This document shows, piece by piece, positions 1 through 8,144 of a DNA stretch of 64,000 nt. Source of the DNA: Polyangium spumosum (GTDB lineage Bacteria > Myxococcota_A > Polyangia > Polyangiales > Polyangiaceae); NCBI RefSeq assembly GCF_009649845.1, contig NZ_WJIE01000005.1, positions 124,001 to 188,000 on the forward strand. The letters are read 5' to 3'. Numbering within the stretch: position 1 is the first letter of the stretch; the number at the start of each line of letters is the position of its first letter. Position numbers and translations under genes: made by a program. Under the pieces are notes generated by a model. It searched no databases. It saw nothing but the letters and a program-made list of their open reading frames with translations, and was not told the DNA's origin.

Positions 1-400
1 GCTTGCTCCCCTGGGGCGGGGGCGCGTCGTCGCGGGTGCGGATCGTGCCCGTGGTTTCCTGGGGCGCGGCGTTGTCGGGATCGTCGAGCGTGACGCGCAC
101 CTCGTATTCGGTCGCGGGCTCGAGGAAGAGGGCGCTGCCGCGGCGCGGGCCGGGCGTGCGGAGGAGCGGATGCCCCGTCGTGAAGCTCGCCTCGCCGACC
201 TTGCGAAACGCGAGCTTCACCGTGGCGTCGCCGTCGTCGTCCCCCGTGACCGCGGCCGTCACGCCCACCGCGTGAATCGTGGGCCGGAGGGTGAGATTGC
301 CGAGCGTGGACGTATCCGCGGCGCGCGCCGCGCCGGCGGCCGTGGCGATCAGCAGGAAGAGAGAAGATACGAGAATCGGGCCTTGCGGGTATCGAAGCAT
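1..400 (-). CDS. Secreted protein, N-terminal part (runs off window start)
   Basis: Reading leftwards from an ATG at 398-400, the frame stays open to the window edge (133 codons). It starts with a signal peptide: RYPQ, a hydrophobic stretch around PILVSSLFLLIATAAG, then an AARAAD cleavage region. After it comes a beta-rich segment (GNLTLRPTIHAVGV, TVKLAFRKVGE, ATEYEVRVTLDD) that reads like a fibronectin type III or similar sandwich domain. The TEYEVRV strand is typical of such folds. The product is therefore exported, and most of the protein lies outside the window. It is divergent from the Met-rich gene at 551, with 150 bp between them. The function cannot be stated; a larger surface enzyme or parallel beta-helix protein with an N-terminal Fn3-like domain is a guess. 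Confidence 0.7.
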   Translation of the reverse strand, partial: MLRYPQGPILVSSLFLLIATAAGAARAADTSTLGNLTLRPTIHAVGVTAAVTGDDDGDATVKLAFRKVGEASFTTGHPLLRTPGPRRGSALFLEPATEYEVRVTLDDPDNAAPQETTGTIRTRDDAPPPQGSK

Positions 401-550
401 GGGCCAGGATCTTACGCACGACCGGGACGGCCGGAAAGGTTTTTTCGTTCGTTCCGGGCGCACTGCAGAAATGAAGGAATTTCCCTGATTGCGCCGCCGC
501 CATCGGGTGGGTATGAGCCTTGGAACGACGGAAGAAAAGGAGAACGCGCT

Positions 551-1000
551 GTGACCAACGCAATGCCCGCCATGAACATGCCGATGTCGATGATGCCCTC
601 GTCCATGATGGGATCGCCCATGACGGGTATGCCCATGGGGGGAATGCCGCCCATGATGAACATGATGCCCGGCATGATGAACATGATGCCCGGCATGATG
701 GGCATGATGCCCGGCATGATGGGCATGGGCATGATGCCCGGCATGATGAACATGATGCCCATGATGGGCATGATGCCCGGCATGATGGGCATGGGTATGA
801 TGCCCGTGATGTGCCGGATGTCCTATGAAATGACGAAGGACGGAATCACCTGCAAATTGACGCCCGGCGACGGCACCTCCATGGAGATGATGAAGGAGCG
901 CTGCGAGGCCATGGCCCGCATGATGTCGGCCGGCATGCCCATGATGATGTTGTGCGGAGGGATGCCGATGATGATGTGTATGCCGAGCGCGCAGAAGTGA
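551..1000 (+). CDS. Methionine-rich repeat protein, unknown function
   Basis: The GTG start at 551 is chosen because AAGGAG lies 8 bp upstream (537-542); the open frame extends further upstream but without such a site. The product is 149 residues, of which about 61 are Met. Residues 1-85 are almost only M, P, G and N, built from iterations of MMPGMMGM and MMPGMMNM. The last 60 residues are more ordinary (SYEMTKDGITCKL, MKERCEAMARMM) and hold five Cys. There is no signal peptide, so it is probably cytoplasmic. Clustered Met and Cys thioethers and thiols could bind Cu(I) or similar soft metals, scavenge oxidants, or drive self-association; none of this is shown by sequence alone. I do not recognise a family. 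A mirror frame on the other strand is also open because ATG/CAT repeats read through both ways. Confidence 0.72.
   Translation: MTNAMPAMNMPMSMMPSSMMGSPMTGMPMGGMPPMMNMMPGMMNMMPGMMGMMPGMMGMGMMPGMMNMMPMMGMMPGMMGMGMMPVMCRMSYEMTKDGITCKLTPGDGTSMEMMKERCEAMARMMSAGMPMMMLCGGMPMMMCMPSAQK
653..805 (+). repeat. Imperfect 12-21 bp tandem repeats coding MMPGMM(G/N)M
   Basis: The unit ATGATGCCCGGC alternates with ATGATGGGC or ATGATGAAC, and is iterated without frame loss. It encodes the Met-Pro-Gly core of the preceding gene. All units are multiples of 3 bp, so copy-number change would lengthen or shorten the protein without frameshift. Confidence 0.8.
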
Positions 1001-1027
1001 CCCGCCCGCGGCGGGCCGCTCCTCCAT

Positions 1028-1174
1028 TCACATCGACGGCCAGACGGGGACCCAGAACCAGACCGGGACCCAGACGAGCACGACGGGCCCCGCCTGCGCC
1101 ATTCGGCGCTGCTCGTCGGCGCGCTTCCTTCGGACCTCGTCGAGGTTGATCACGCGGGCGTAGCGCTGGTTCAT
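1028..1174 (-). CDS. Small 48-residue protein with Trp/Val/Pro membrane tail
   Basis: A short ORF with ATG at 1174 and a consensus GGAGGT six bases upstream (1181-1186). The product has two halves. Residues 1-27 are charged and probably helical (NLDEVRRKRADEQRRMAQ). Residues 28-48 are hydrophobic with regularly spaced Trp and Pro (VVLVWVPVWFWVPVW). This is the layout of a small tail-anchored or membrane-inserting protein. It lies alone between the convergent Met-rich gene and the divergent VWA lipoprotein gene. No family is recognised. The good ribosome site and the non-random composition support it; its small size is the reason for caution. Confidence 0.55.
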   Translation of the reverse strand: MNQRYARVINLDEVRRKRADEQRRMAQAGPVVLVWVPVWFWVPVWPSM

Positions 1175-1406
1175 CGGACGACCTCCAACAAAGCGTGGCA
1201 TCGTCCAACATAACGGACGCCGCTCGTTGGATCAAGCCTTTCCGAGAGATCGGGCGTGAAGAAGCCGAGCTCACTCCAGGCCGAGCGGCATTTCCGGGGA
1301 GTTCGGCGATTCTCGACGAGGTCCTCCGTTCACGGACGCGACATTTCGCCGGAGGATCCAAATCTTCGGGCGCCGCCGCGCGTCTCAGGCGGGCTCCGGA
1401 GCCGCC

Positions 1407-2840
1407 ATGAGAGTTTTCGCGTTTCGCACGTCGATCCCCTTCGCCCTCGTCACCCTCGTCCTCTTCGTCCTCGGCTGCGCGCCGGCCGCCTCGCCTCCCG
1501 GCGCGCGTGATCCGAACGCGATCCGCGTGGAGGTGGCGCTCGGCTCGCCCGTGCTGCTCGCGAACGGGGACAGCACGGTCTACGCCGTGCTGCGCATCTC
1601 CACGTCCACGCGCCCCGCGCGCGAGCGTGGCCCCGTGAACGTCGCGCTCGCCATCGATACCTCGGGCTCGATGGAAGGCGAGGCGATCGCCGCCGCGCGG
1701 CGCGCGAGCCTCGAGGTGATCGACGCGCTGAAGGACGGCGACAGGCTCGCGGTCGTCGTGTTTCATTCGAAGGCCGAGGTCCTCGTCCCTTCGACCGAGC
1801 TCGACGCCGAGGTCCGCGCCGAGGCGCGGCGGCGCATCGCCGCGATGGAGGCCCGCGGCACGACCGAAATGGCGGGCGGGCTCCAGACGGCGCTCGACGA
1901 GGTGCTCTCGAACGTGAACCCGAACGGCGTGAACCGCGTGGTGCTGCTCGGCGACGGGATCCCGAACCAACCGGCGAACCTCGAATACACGGCGAAGCGC
2001 GCCGCCGATCGTGGCGTCGCCATCACGACCCTGGGCCTCGGGCTCGATTACGACGAGATGCTCATGGGCAAGCTCGCGGACCTCTCGGGCGGCAGGTACC
2101 GCTACATCGAGACCGCCGACAAACTGGCTGGTTTTTTCCGGGAGGAGCTCGATCGCCTCGACCTGGTGTACGGCCGAAACGCCGCGGTCGCGCTGACGCC
2201 CGGCCCGGGCGTGCGGATCGACGCGATCGTTGGTGGTGAAACGATCTCCCCGGGCCATGCCAGGGCCTACCTGCCGCTCGGCGACATCACGCGTGGGGAC
2301 AGCCGCGACGTCGTCGTTCGAATGACGGTGACGCCTCGCAAGGCGGACGTGCCGATCGAGCTGCTCGACGCGGTGCTCACCTTCGACGACGCGCTGGAGC
2401 AGGCGGGTCGGCTGGAGCGGCGCCTGTACCTCGGCGCGCGCACGACGCTCGACGAGGCCGAGGTCGCGAGAGCGAAGAACCCTGCCGTCGAGCTCTCGGC
2501 CGCGCTCGCCGAGGCGTCCGCGACCACGCTCCAGGCGCTCGAGCTCGGCAAGCAAGGCGCCTACCTGCGCGCGCGCGGGCTGCTCGAGAAGGGCGCCGCG
2601 GCGGCCCTGGCGCAGTCGAAGCGCACGCCGAGCGCCGAGCTCGAGAAACTCGCGGCGAACATGACCTCGGTGGCCAAGGACATGCCCGAGGCCGACCGAC
2701 CCGCGCCGAAATCGCCCTCCTCGGGGTACGAGTACGAATTTTCGGACGACTCCATGGCCGCGCCGATGCCCGCGGAGGCCCCCTCGGTCGTTCGCAAACG
2801 CAAAGAGGTGCACCAGAAGGCCGTGGAGGCCCTCCATTGA
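1407..2840 (+). CDS. VWA-domain lipoprotein
   Basis: 477 residues. The signal peptide ends in the lipobox VLGC (Cys24), so the mature protein is a lipoprotein. A von Willebrand factor A domain starts near residue 75. Its MIDAS motif is intact: DTSGS at 84-88, with a later Thr in ARGTTEMAGG and an Asp in LLGDG. The C-terminal third is helical and Ala/Glu-rich, with a Pro/Ser-rich end. VWA domains of this type bind divalent metal and a protein ligand; the partner is unknown. CGGAG lies five bases before the start. It is followed 33 bp downstream by the hydrolase at 2874, possibly co-transcribed. Similar VWA lipoproteins (YfbK-like) are common in myxobacteria. Confidence 0.85.
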   Translation: MRVFAFRTSIPFALVTLVLFVLGCAPAASPPGARDPNAIRVEVALGSPVLLANGDSTVYAVLRISTSTRPARERGPVNVALAIDTSGSMEGEAIAAARRASLEVIDALKDGDRLAVVVFHSKAEVLVPSTELDAEVRAEARRRIAAMEARGTTEMAGGLQTALDEVLSNVNPNGVNRVVLLGDGIPNQPANLEYTAKRAADRGVAITTLGLGLDYDEMLMGKLADLSGGRYRYIETADKLAGFFREELDRLDLVYGRNAAVALTPGPGVRIDAIVGGETISPGHARAYLPLGDITRGDSRDVVVRMTVTPRKADVPIELLDAVLTFDDALEQAGRLERRLYLGARTTLDEAEVARAKNPAVELSAALAEASATTLQALELGKQGAYLRARGLLEKGAAAALAQSKRTPSAELEKLAANMTSVAKDMPEADRPAPKSPSSGYEYEFSDDSMAAPMPAEAPSVVRKRKEVHQKAVEALH

Positions 2841-2873
2841 ACGGCGCCCGCATCCGCGCTACCCTCCGCGGCC

Positions 2874-3665
2874 ATGCCCATCGAGCTCGACGGCTTTTCG
2901 CGTGAATCTTTCACCCACGAAGGCGCGACCCGGGACGTCTACCGCCGCGGAAGTGGCCCCGGCGTCGTCGTCATGAGCGAGATGCCCGGCATCACGCCCC
3001 AGGTGATGCGCTTCGCCGAGCGGGTCGCCGCGGAGGGTTTCACGGTGTTCATGCCGCAGCTCTTCGGCACGCCGGGACGACCGCTCTCCTTTCCTTATGC
3101 AATCACCGAGCTCACGCGGGCGTGCATCTCACGCGAGTTCGCGGTGCTCGCGGCCCATGAATCGAGCCCCCTCGTCGACTGGCTGCGCGCGCTCTGCCGT
3201 CACGTCCACGCGGAGCTCGGCGGGAGAGGCGTCGGCGCAATCGGCATGTGCATCACCGGCAATTTCGCGCTCGCGCTCATGGTGGATCCGGTGGTCGCGG
3301 CGCCGGTGCTCAGCCAGCCATCGTTGCCGCTCGGACTCGGCGCGGCTCGCCGCGCCGGAATGCACATCTCGGATCGTGACCTCGCCGCCGTGAAGGAGCG
3401 ATGCGCGGCCGGCGCGCAGGTGCTCGCCATGCGCTTCACGCACGACCCGCTCTGCCCGGGCGAGCGCTTCGTGTCGTTACGCAAGGCCCTCGGCCCCGCG
3501 CTCGAATCCATCGAAATCGACTCGGGCCCGCAGAACCCCTGGGGCATCCCGCGGCGCGCCCATTCCGTCGTGACGAGCGACCTCGTCGACGAGGCCGGTC
3601 ACCCCACGCGACAGGCGCTCGACCGCGTGCTCGCCTTCTTCGGCGAGCGCCTGCGAGAATCGTGA
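2874..3665 (+). CDS. Dienelactone hydrolase family protein
   Basis: 263 residues, the normal length for the family, with no signal peptide, so cytosolic. The nucleophile elbow reads GMCITGN with Cys126, the Cys-type nucleophile of carboxymethylenebutenolidase-like enzymes. The acid (FTHDPLCPGERF) and His (RRAHSVVT) regions follow in the expected order. The family hydrolyses dienelactones or related esters in aromatic breakdown, but no ring-cleavage genes are nearby, so the substrate is open. The stop codon is directly followed by the stop codon of the convergent permease gene at 3666; there is no spacer. Confidence 0.85.
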   Translation: MPIELDGFSRESFTHEGATRDVYRRGSGPGVVVMSEMPGITPQVMRFAERVAAEGFTVFMPQLFGTPGRPLSFPYAITELTRACISREFAVLAAHESSPLVDWLRALCRHVHAELGGRGVGAIGMCITGNFALALMVDPVVAAPVLSQPSLPLGLGAARRAGMHISDRDLAAVKERCAAGAQVLAMRFTHDPLCPGERFVSLRKALGPALESIEIDSGPQNPWGIPRRAHSVVTSDLVDEAGHPTRQALDRVLAFFGERLRES

Positions 3666-4511
3666 TCAGCCCTTGACCGCTCCCGCGGTGAGGCCCGCGA
3701 TGATACGTCGCTGGAAGATCAGCGCGAGCACGACGAGCGGCGTCGTCACGAGCACGGACGCGGCCATCATCTGCCCCCAGGGCACCTCGAAGGCCGAGCT
3801 CGTCGTCGCGGAGAACGAGAGGATCGCATAGGTCACGGTCCGTTTGTCCGGGGTCTGCATGAAGGAGAGCGCGAACAGGAGCTCGTTCCAGGCGGCGATG
3901 AAGGAGAGCAGCCCCGTCGTGACCATCCCGGGGGCCGCGAGCGGGAGCATGATCTTCGCGAAGAGCTGGAGCGGAGACGCGCCATCCATGATGGCCGCCT
4001 CCTCGATTTCGATCGGCACGGCTTCGAGGAACCCGGTGAGCACCCAGACGGTGAATGGCAGCGTGAAGACGAGGTACGTCAGGGTGAGGGCCGGCAACCG
4101 GTTGTAGAGGCCGAGCGCATTGACGAGCTGGAAGAGCGCGCCGAGGACGGCGATCTGGGGGAAAAGCGTCATCGAGAGGACGACGTAGAGCACGAGGCTG
4201 CGGCCGCGGAATCGGTAGCGGCCGAGGGCGAACGCCGAGAGCGCGCCGATCGCGAGGGAGACGAGCGTCACGGAGCAGGCCACGAAGACGCTGTTCAGCG
4301 CCGCGCGGAGGAAATCGTCGTTCGCGAGCACGTGGCGATAATGCTCGAGCGTCGGGTGCGCGGGCCAGAACCGCGCGGGCGTCGCGAAGAGCTCGGCGTT
4401 CGTCTTGAACGAGGACACGAGCGCCCAGCCAAAAGGAAACACGAGATACACGAGGAGACAGAAGACGCAGAGCCCGAACGCGACGCGCTTCGCCGTGGCC
4501 CGGACCTTCAT
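3666..4511 (-). CDS. Carbohydrate ABC transporter permease, MalG type
   Basis: 281 residues, six predicted membrane helices. The EAA loop that docks to the ATPase is present (EEAAIMDGASPLQLFAKIMLP). It is the second inner-membrane permease of a carbohydrate importer. Its ATG overlaps the stop of the upstream permease gene by 4 bp, so the two are translationally coupled. The operon order is binding protein (6794), MalF-type permease (5431), MalG-type permease. No ATPase gene is adjacent, so a shared MsmK/MalK-type ATPase elsewhere probably energises it. Confidence 0.9.
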   Translation of the reverse strand: MKVRATAKRVAFGLCVFCLLVYLVFPFGWALVSSFKTNAELFATPARFWPAHPTLEHYRHVLANDDFLRAALNSVFVACSVTLVSLAIGALSAFALGRYRFRGRSLVLYVVLSMTLFPQIAVLGALFQLVNALGLYNRLPALTLTYLVFTLPFTVWVLTGFLEAVPIEIEEAAIMDGASPLQLFAKIMLPLAAPGMVTTGLLSFIAAWNELLFALSFMQTPDKRTVTYAILSFSATTSSAFEVPWGQMMAASVLVTTPLVVLALIFQRRIIAGLTAGAVKG

Positions 4512-5431
4512 GCCTCCCTCCCGCGGAAGAGCGCGATGTAAATGCCGATGAAGACGGCGATGACGAGGAAAATCGCGGTGGAGACTGCCGATCCATATCC
4601 AACGTCGGAGATGCTGACGAGGATCTCGTGGGCATACGTGGCCAGCGTCTGCATGTCGGGCCGGCTCCCGAACATCACGTAGAAGACGTCGAAAACGCGT
4701 AATGCGTCGAGCGTACGGAACACGAGCGCGACGAGCAGGGCGGGCCGGAGGAGCGGCAGGGTGATGCGCGTGAAGGCCTGGAGGCGCGTGGCGCCGTCGA
4801 CGCGCGCGGCCTCGTAGAGCTCGCGCGGGATGAGCTGCAGCCCTGCGAGGAGGAGCAATGCGACGAACGGCGTCGTCTTCCAGACGTCCACGAGCACGGC
4901 CGCGGCGAGCGACGTCCTCGGGTCCGCGGTGAACGCGATCGGCTCGGAGACGAGCCCCAGGCGATCGACGAGGATGTCATTGAAGACGCCGTAGACGTCG
5001 TTGTACATCCATTTCCACATCTGCGTGGACACCGCCGTGGGGATCGCCCAGGGGACGAGCATCGCCGCGCGCATCGCGGAGCGACCCTTGAAACGAGCAT
5101 CGAGGAGCAGCGCGATGCCGAGGCCGAGGGCGAGCTCCAGGATCACGGTGAGCACGGCGAAGAGCACGGTGAGGAGGAGCGCGTCCAGGAAAAACCCATC
5201 GTGGACGAGCTCCACATAGTTCGACAAACCCACGAACCGAGCCGGCTCCTCGCTGCCGAGCCGGGTGTTCGTGAGGCTCAGGTACAGGGTCTGGACGAGC
5301 GGATACAGCGCCACGAACGCCGTCACGACGAGGGCCGGCGAGAGGAACGCCCACGCCACCCTGGCGCGCCTCTTCGCGCGGCTCCCCGCGAGATTTTTTG
5401 TTTCTTTCGCGCCGCCCATGGTCGTGCTCAT
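4508..5431 (-). CDS. Carbohydrate ABC transporter permease, MalF type
   Basis: 307 residues. A basic N-terminus (SRAKRRARVAW) precedes six hydrophobic helices. The EAA motif is YEAARVDGATRLQAFTRITLP. Short MalF/UgpA-type permeases of about 300 residues lack the extra N-terminal helices of E. coli MalF. The gene sits 10 bp after the binding-protein gene and overlaps the MalG-type gene by 4 bp, so the three form one operon. The sugar cannot be named from sequence. Confidence 0.9.
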   Translation of the reverse strand: MSTTMGGAKETKNLAGSRAKRRARVAWAFLSPALVVTAFVALYPLVQTLYLSLTNTRLGSEEPARFVGLSNYVELVHDGFFLDALLLTVLFAVLTVILELALGLGIALLLDARFKGRSAMRAAMLVPWAIPTAVSTQMWKWMYNDVYGVFNDILVDRLGLVSEPIAFTADPRTSLAAAVLVDVWKTTPFVALLLLAGLQLIPRELYEAARVDGATRLQAFTRITLPLLRPALLVALVFRTLDALRVFDVFYVMFGSRPDMQTLATYAHEILVSISDVGYGSAVSTAIFLVIAVFIGIYIALFRGREA

Positions 5432-5441
5432 CCCGCGCCCC

Positions 5442-6794
5442 TCAGCGTAACGAGCGCCGGATGCGCCGCGCGATCTGCGAGAGCGCCTCCTCGGGGTCCG
5501 TCCCGTAAAGCGCCTTGCTCACGCCTTGATAAAAGGCGATGGACACCTCGTTGTACCTCGCCCCCGCCTGGCTCGAGGGCCGCGCGATCAGCGTCGACCC
5601 CCGGACGCGCTCGAGGAAAGGCAGGACCCGGGCGACGTCCGGATCCCTCTGCACCGCGGGGATCGTGGGGATGTATCCGCCGACGAGCGCCCGGAAGCGC
5701 TGCACCTCGGGCGAGCAGAGGTAGCCCACGAAATCGATCGCCGCGTCGGGAAAGCGTGAATACCTCGATACGCCGAGGGTCCATCCGCCCAGGGTCGCGC
5801 TGCTCTCGTGGCCGGGCTCGCGCGGGAGCGGCGCGACGTCGAAGCGCCCCTCGATCGAGGAGCCCTTCATGTTCCCCGCCGCGTACGCGTATGGCCAGTT
5901 GCGCATGAAGGCCGCATTGCCTCCCTGAAACACGTTGCGCGCGTCCTCTTCCTCGTATCCCGTCACGCCGATCGGCGAAATCGTCCCGACGAACCTGTGG
6001 AAACGCGCGAGGGCCCGCGCGGCCCGGGGGTTCTCGACCGTGGGCTCGCGGCCCTCCAGGATGGTGCCTCCTCCGTGCGAATGGATCCACTCGAGCGCAT
6101 TGCAGGTGAGCCCCTCGTACGCCTTGCCCTGCCAGACGAAGCCGGCGAACGAGCGGCTGCGCGCGCGCTCCCCCTCCTGGATCCTCCGCGCCATCGATTC
6201 GAGCTCGTCCCACGTCGCCGGGGCCGCCACGAATCCGTACTTCTGGAGCAGATCGGTGCGATGGTAGAGCATGCCGAAATCGGTGAAATAAGGCATAGCC
6301 ACGAGCCGCCCCTCCACGGTGTCGTTCCGGATGGCGGCCTCGAGGTGCGTCGCCGCGAGGCCCCCGAGGGCCTCTCCGAGGTCGAGCAAATGCGGCGCGA
6401 AAATGCCAGGCCATACGACGTCGAGCGAGAGGATATCCACATCGGCGGAGCGTGCCTGGAAGAGGCGCTGGTAGCCCGCGTAGGTCTCGGTGGCGTCACG
6501 CGGGCGCAGGACGACGTCCACGACGGCGCCCGTGTCCAGGGCGAACCGCCGCGCGAGGACACGATCGATGGCGGCGCCGATACCGACCGACTCCGCATAA
6601 TACACGAGCCGCGCGCCCGCGTGCCGCGCGGCGCCCGGGACGGGCGGCGGCGGCGCGGAGACCTCGGGGAGATCCAGGGCCCCTTCGGCGTCCGAGGAGG
6701 GCGCGCCCCGACAACCGTGGATCAGCGCAGAGAGCGGGAGCGCCGCCGCCGCCGCGAGGAAGGAACGTCGCGTCTGCTCGCCTCTCTCGCCCAT
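5442..6794 (-). CDS. Sugar ABC transporter substrate-binding lipoprotein (Tat signal)
   Basis: 450 residues from ATG 6794; a GTG two codons upstream (6800) is the alternative start. The leader carries a twin-arginine motif (TRRSFL) followed by a lipobox (IHGC), so it should be exported folded and then lipidated. The mature part has the features of family-1 extracellular solute-binding proteins: DILSLDVVWPGIFAPHLLDL near the N-terminus, YHRTDLLQKYG with TWDEL, and GGWTLGVSRYSRFPDAA near the hinge. It delivers a sugar to the permeases encoded just downstream. It begins the operon; upstream lies the divergent DUF1622-like gene. Confidence 0.9.
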   Translation of the reverse strand: MGERGEQTRRSFLAAAAALPLSALIHGCRGAPSSDAEGALDLPEVSAPPPPVPGAARHAGARLVYYAESVGIGAAIDRVLARRFALDTGAVVDVVLRPRDATETYAGYQRLFQARSADVDILSLDVVWPGIFAPHLLDLGEALGGLAATHLEAAIRNDTVEGRLVAMPYFTDFGMLYHRTDLLQKYGFVAAPATWDELESMARRIQEGERARSRSFAGFVWQGKAYEGLTCNALEWIHSHGGGTILEGREPTVENPRAARALARFHRFVGTISPIGVTGYEEEDARNVFQGGNAAFMRNWPYAYAAGNMKGSSIEGRFDVAPLPREPGHESSATLGGWTLGVSRYSRFPDAAIDFVGYLCSPEVQRFRALVGGYIPTIPAVQRDPDVARVLPFLERVRGSTLIARPSSQAGARYNEVSIAFYQGVSKALYGTDPEEALSQIARRIRRSLR

Positions 6795-6900
6795 CGCCAC
6801 GAGATCGTTCCGCCATCACTCGGCTTCGTCAAATGGTTTGTCCTCAAACGGCTCGGCAAAACGAGCGGCACGGTTCCTGCTGAAGCTGAAGGGACGGGTC

Positions 6901-7077
6901 ATGGACCTCGACGTCGTGATCCGCGGGACGGGCACGCTCATCGACGCGTTCGGCGTCGCGGTCATCGCCCTGGGCATCGTGGTCGCGACGGGCCGGCTCG
7001 TTCGTCACCTCGTCTGGACGCTGGAGGTCGAGCTCAGCGGTCGGTTCCCCTGGCAGCAGCGGGGACGATCAGCCTGA
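6901..7077 (+). CDS. Short DUF1622-like membrane protein, apparently internally deleted
   Basis: 58 residues from ATG 6901, with a purine-rich GAAGGGA upstream. One membrane helix (FGVAVIALGIVVATGRL) is followed directly by VWTLEVELSGRFPWQQ. From memory, DUF1622 proteins are about 110-120 residues. They begin with a helix containing a similar GVAVI-type stretch and end in a SLEVELEGRWPW-type tail. Both ends are present here, but the middle two helices are not. The simplest reading is an in-frame internal deletion, leaving either a miniprotein or a decayed gene. The last 44 bp overlap the 3' end of the convergent lipid kinase gene. The DUF1622 assignment rests on recollection of the family and needs a profile search. 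Confidence 0.5.
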   Translation: MDLDVVIRGTGTLIDAFGVAVIALGIVVATGRLVRHLVWTLEVELSGRFPWQQRGRSA

Positions 7078-8065
7078 GCACGCGAGGGAGGACCTCGATC
7101 GAAGCCCGCTCGTGGCGAGGGAACTCCTCGCCGTCGAGCTGACAAGGCGGGGGAGCGTCGCCTTCCGCGACGCGGAAATGGATATCGATCCGCGCGGACC
7201 GCCGCGTCCCCGGGGGCGCATCGGGGGCGACGAGCCGGGCGCGCGCGAGGGGCCCGAGCGAGAGGCCGAGCGTGGCGCGCAGGAGCCAATCGCGCCGCGT
7301 GGGAAAGGGGATCACCTCGAACAGGCCGTCGTCGTGGCGCGCGGTCGGGTCCACCACCCAACCGCCTGCGTACACGGGTGTCCCTCGAATCAAGAGCTCC
7401 GTGAGCCGCGCCTCGTATCGACATTCGTCGGCGGCGACCTCGGCCACGCAATCGACGTCCGTGCGCGGAGCAGAGAGGAGGGTACGGAGCAAGGCGCCAC
7501 CATAAACGAGCTCGTCGCGGTACAGCGCCGCGGCCCCGAGGCGCCGGGCCCGATGGCGGTCCACGTTGCGCGCCGCGATCACCGCCGCGCCGATGCCATA
7601 ACCCACGGAGTCGAAGAAGGTCGCGCGCGCGACCGTCCTGCCGGCGCCGTCCTGCGCCTCGAGGTTTCCCGCGTCGAGCCTTGTCTCCCGGCCGATGACG
7701 AGCACGCGGACATTACGATCGAGCGCGCCCTCACCGGCCCTCAGCCCGAAGCTCAGGCCGTGGTTGTTCGCGGTCCCCGCGGGGAGCATGCCGAGCGTCA
7801 CCGCGTCCCTCCGCGGGCTCTCGAGCAGCCCCTCCGCGACCTCGCGAAACGTCCCGTCTCCGCCCATGGCAATGACGCATCGATACGGCTCCTCCGCGAG
7901 CGCGTCTCGCACCGCCTGCACGGTTTTCCCGCCGGGCTCGGTCGGCAAGAGGCGCGCCCCGAGCCCCGCCGCGCGAAGCAAGCGTAATGCGCGATCGATT
8001 CGCGCCGCATTACGCCCGCTCTGGGCCATCGGGTTCGCGACGAGGAGGTGCGTGGGCGCCGGCAT
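7034..8065 (-). CDS. Diacylglycerol kinase-catalytic-domain lipid kinase
   Basis: 343 residues. The N-terminal ATP-binding part has the P-loop-like VANPMAQSGRN and the invariant GGDGTF (68-73). The next conserved block, LGMLPAGTANNHGLS, matches the GTxN segment of the DAGK/YegS/sphingosine-kinase superfamily. The C-terminal beta-sandwich contains YAGGWVVDPTARHDDGLFEV. The family phosphorylates lipid hydroxyls (diacylglycerol, ceramide or similar) at the cytoplasmic membrane face; the exact substrate is unknown. It is a single gene; its end overlaps the convergent DUF1622-like ORF. Confidence 0.88.
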   Translation of the reverse strand: MPAPTHLLVANPMAQSGRNAARIDRALRLLRAAGLGARLLPTEPGGKTVQAVRDALAEEPYRCVIAMGGDGTFREVAEGLLESPRRDAVTLGMLPAGTANNHGLSFGLRAGEGALDRNVRVLVIGRETRLDAGNLEAQDGAGRTVARATFFDSVGYGIGAAVIAARNVDRHRARRLGAAALYRDELVYGGALLRTLLSAPRTDVDCVAEVAADECRYEARLTELLIRGTPVYAGGWVVDPTARHDDGLFEVIPFPTRRDWLLRATLGLSLGPLARARLVAPDAPPGTRRSARIDIHFRVAEGDAPPPCQLDGEEFPRHERASIEVLPRVLRLIVPAAARGTDR

Positions 8066-8144
8066 CTGGGCGGAGTGTACCCGAAGCGAGGCGGGACGCC
8101 GCGCCCGTCAGGGCGCGGCCAGGAGGGAGGAGAGAGGGAGGGGC

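Noticed and set aside
412-792. Minus-strand Met/Ile/Pro repeat frame opposite the Met-rich gene
   Set aside because: It is the reverse reading of ATG/CAT repeats. The plus frame has the ribosome site and the non-repetitive C-terminal domain.
846-2837. Long minus-strand frame under the VWA gene
   Set aside because: Low-complexity Arg/Gly/His composition; a GC shadow of the plus-strand gene with an intact MIDAS motif.
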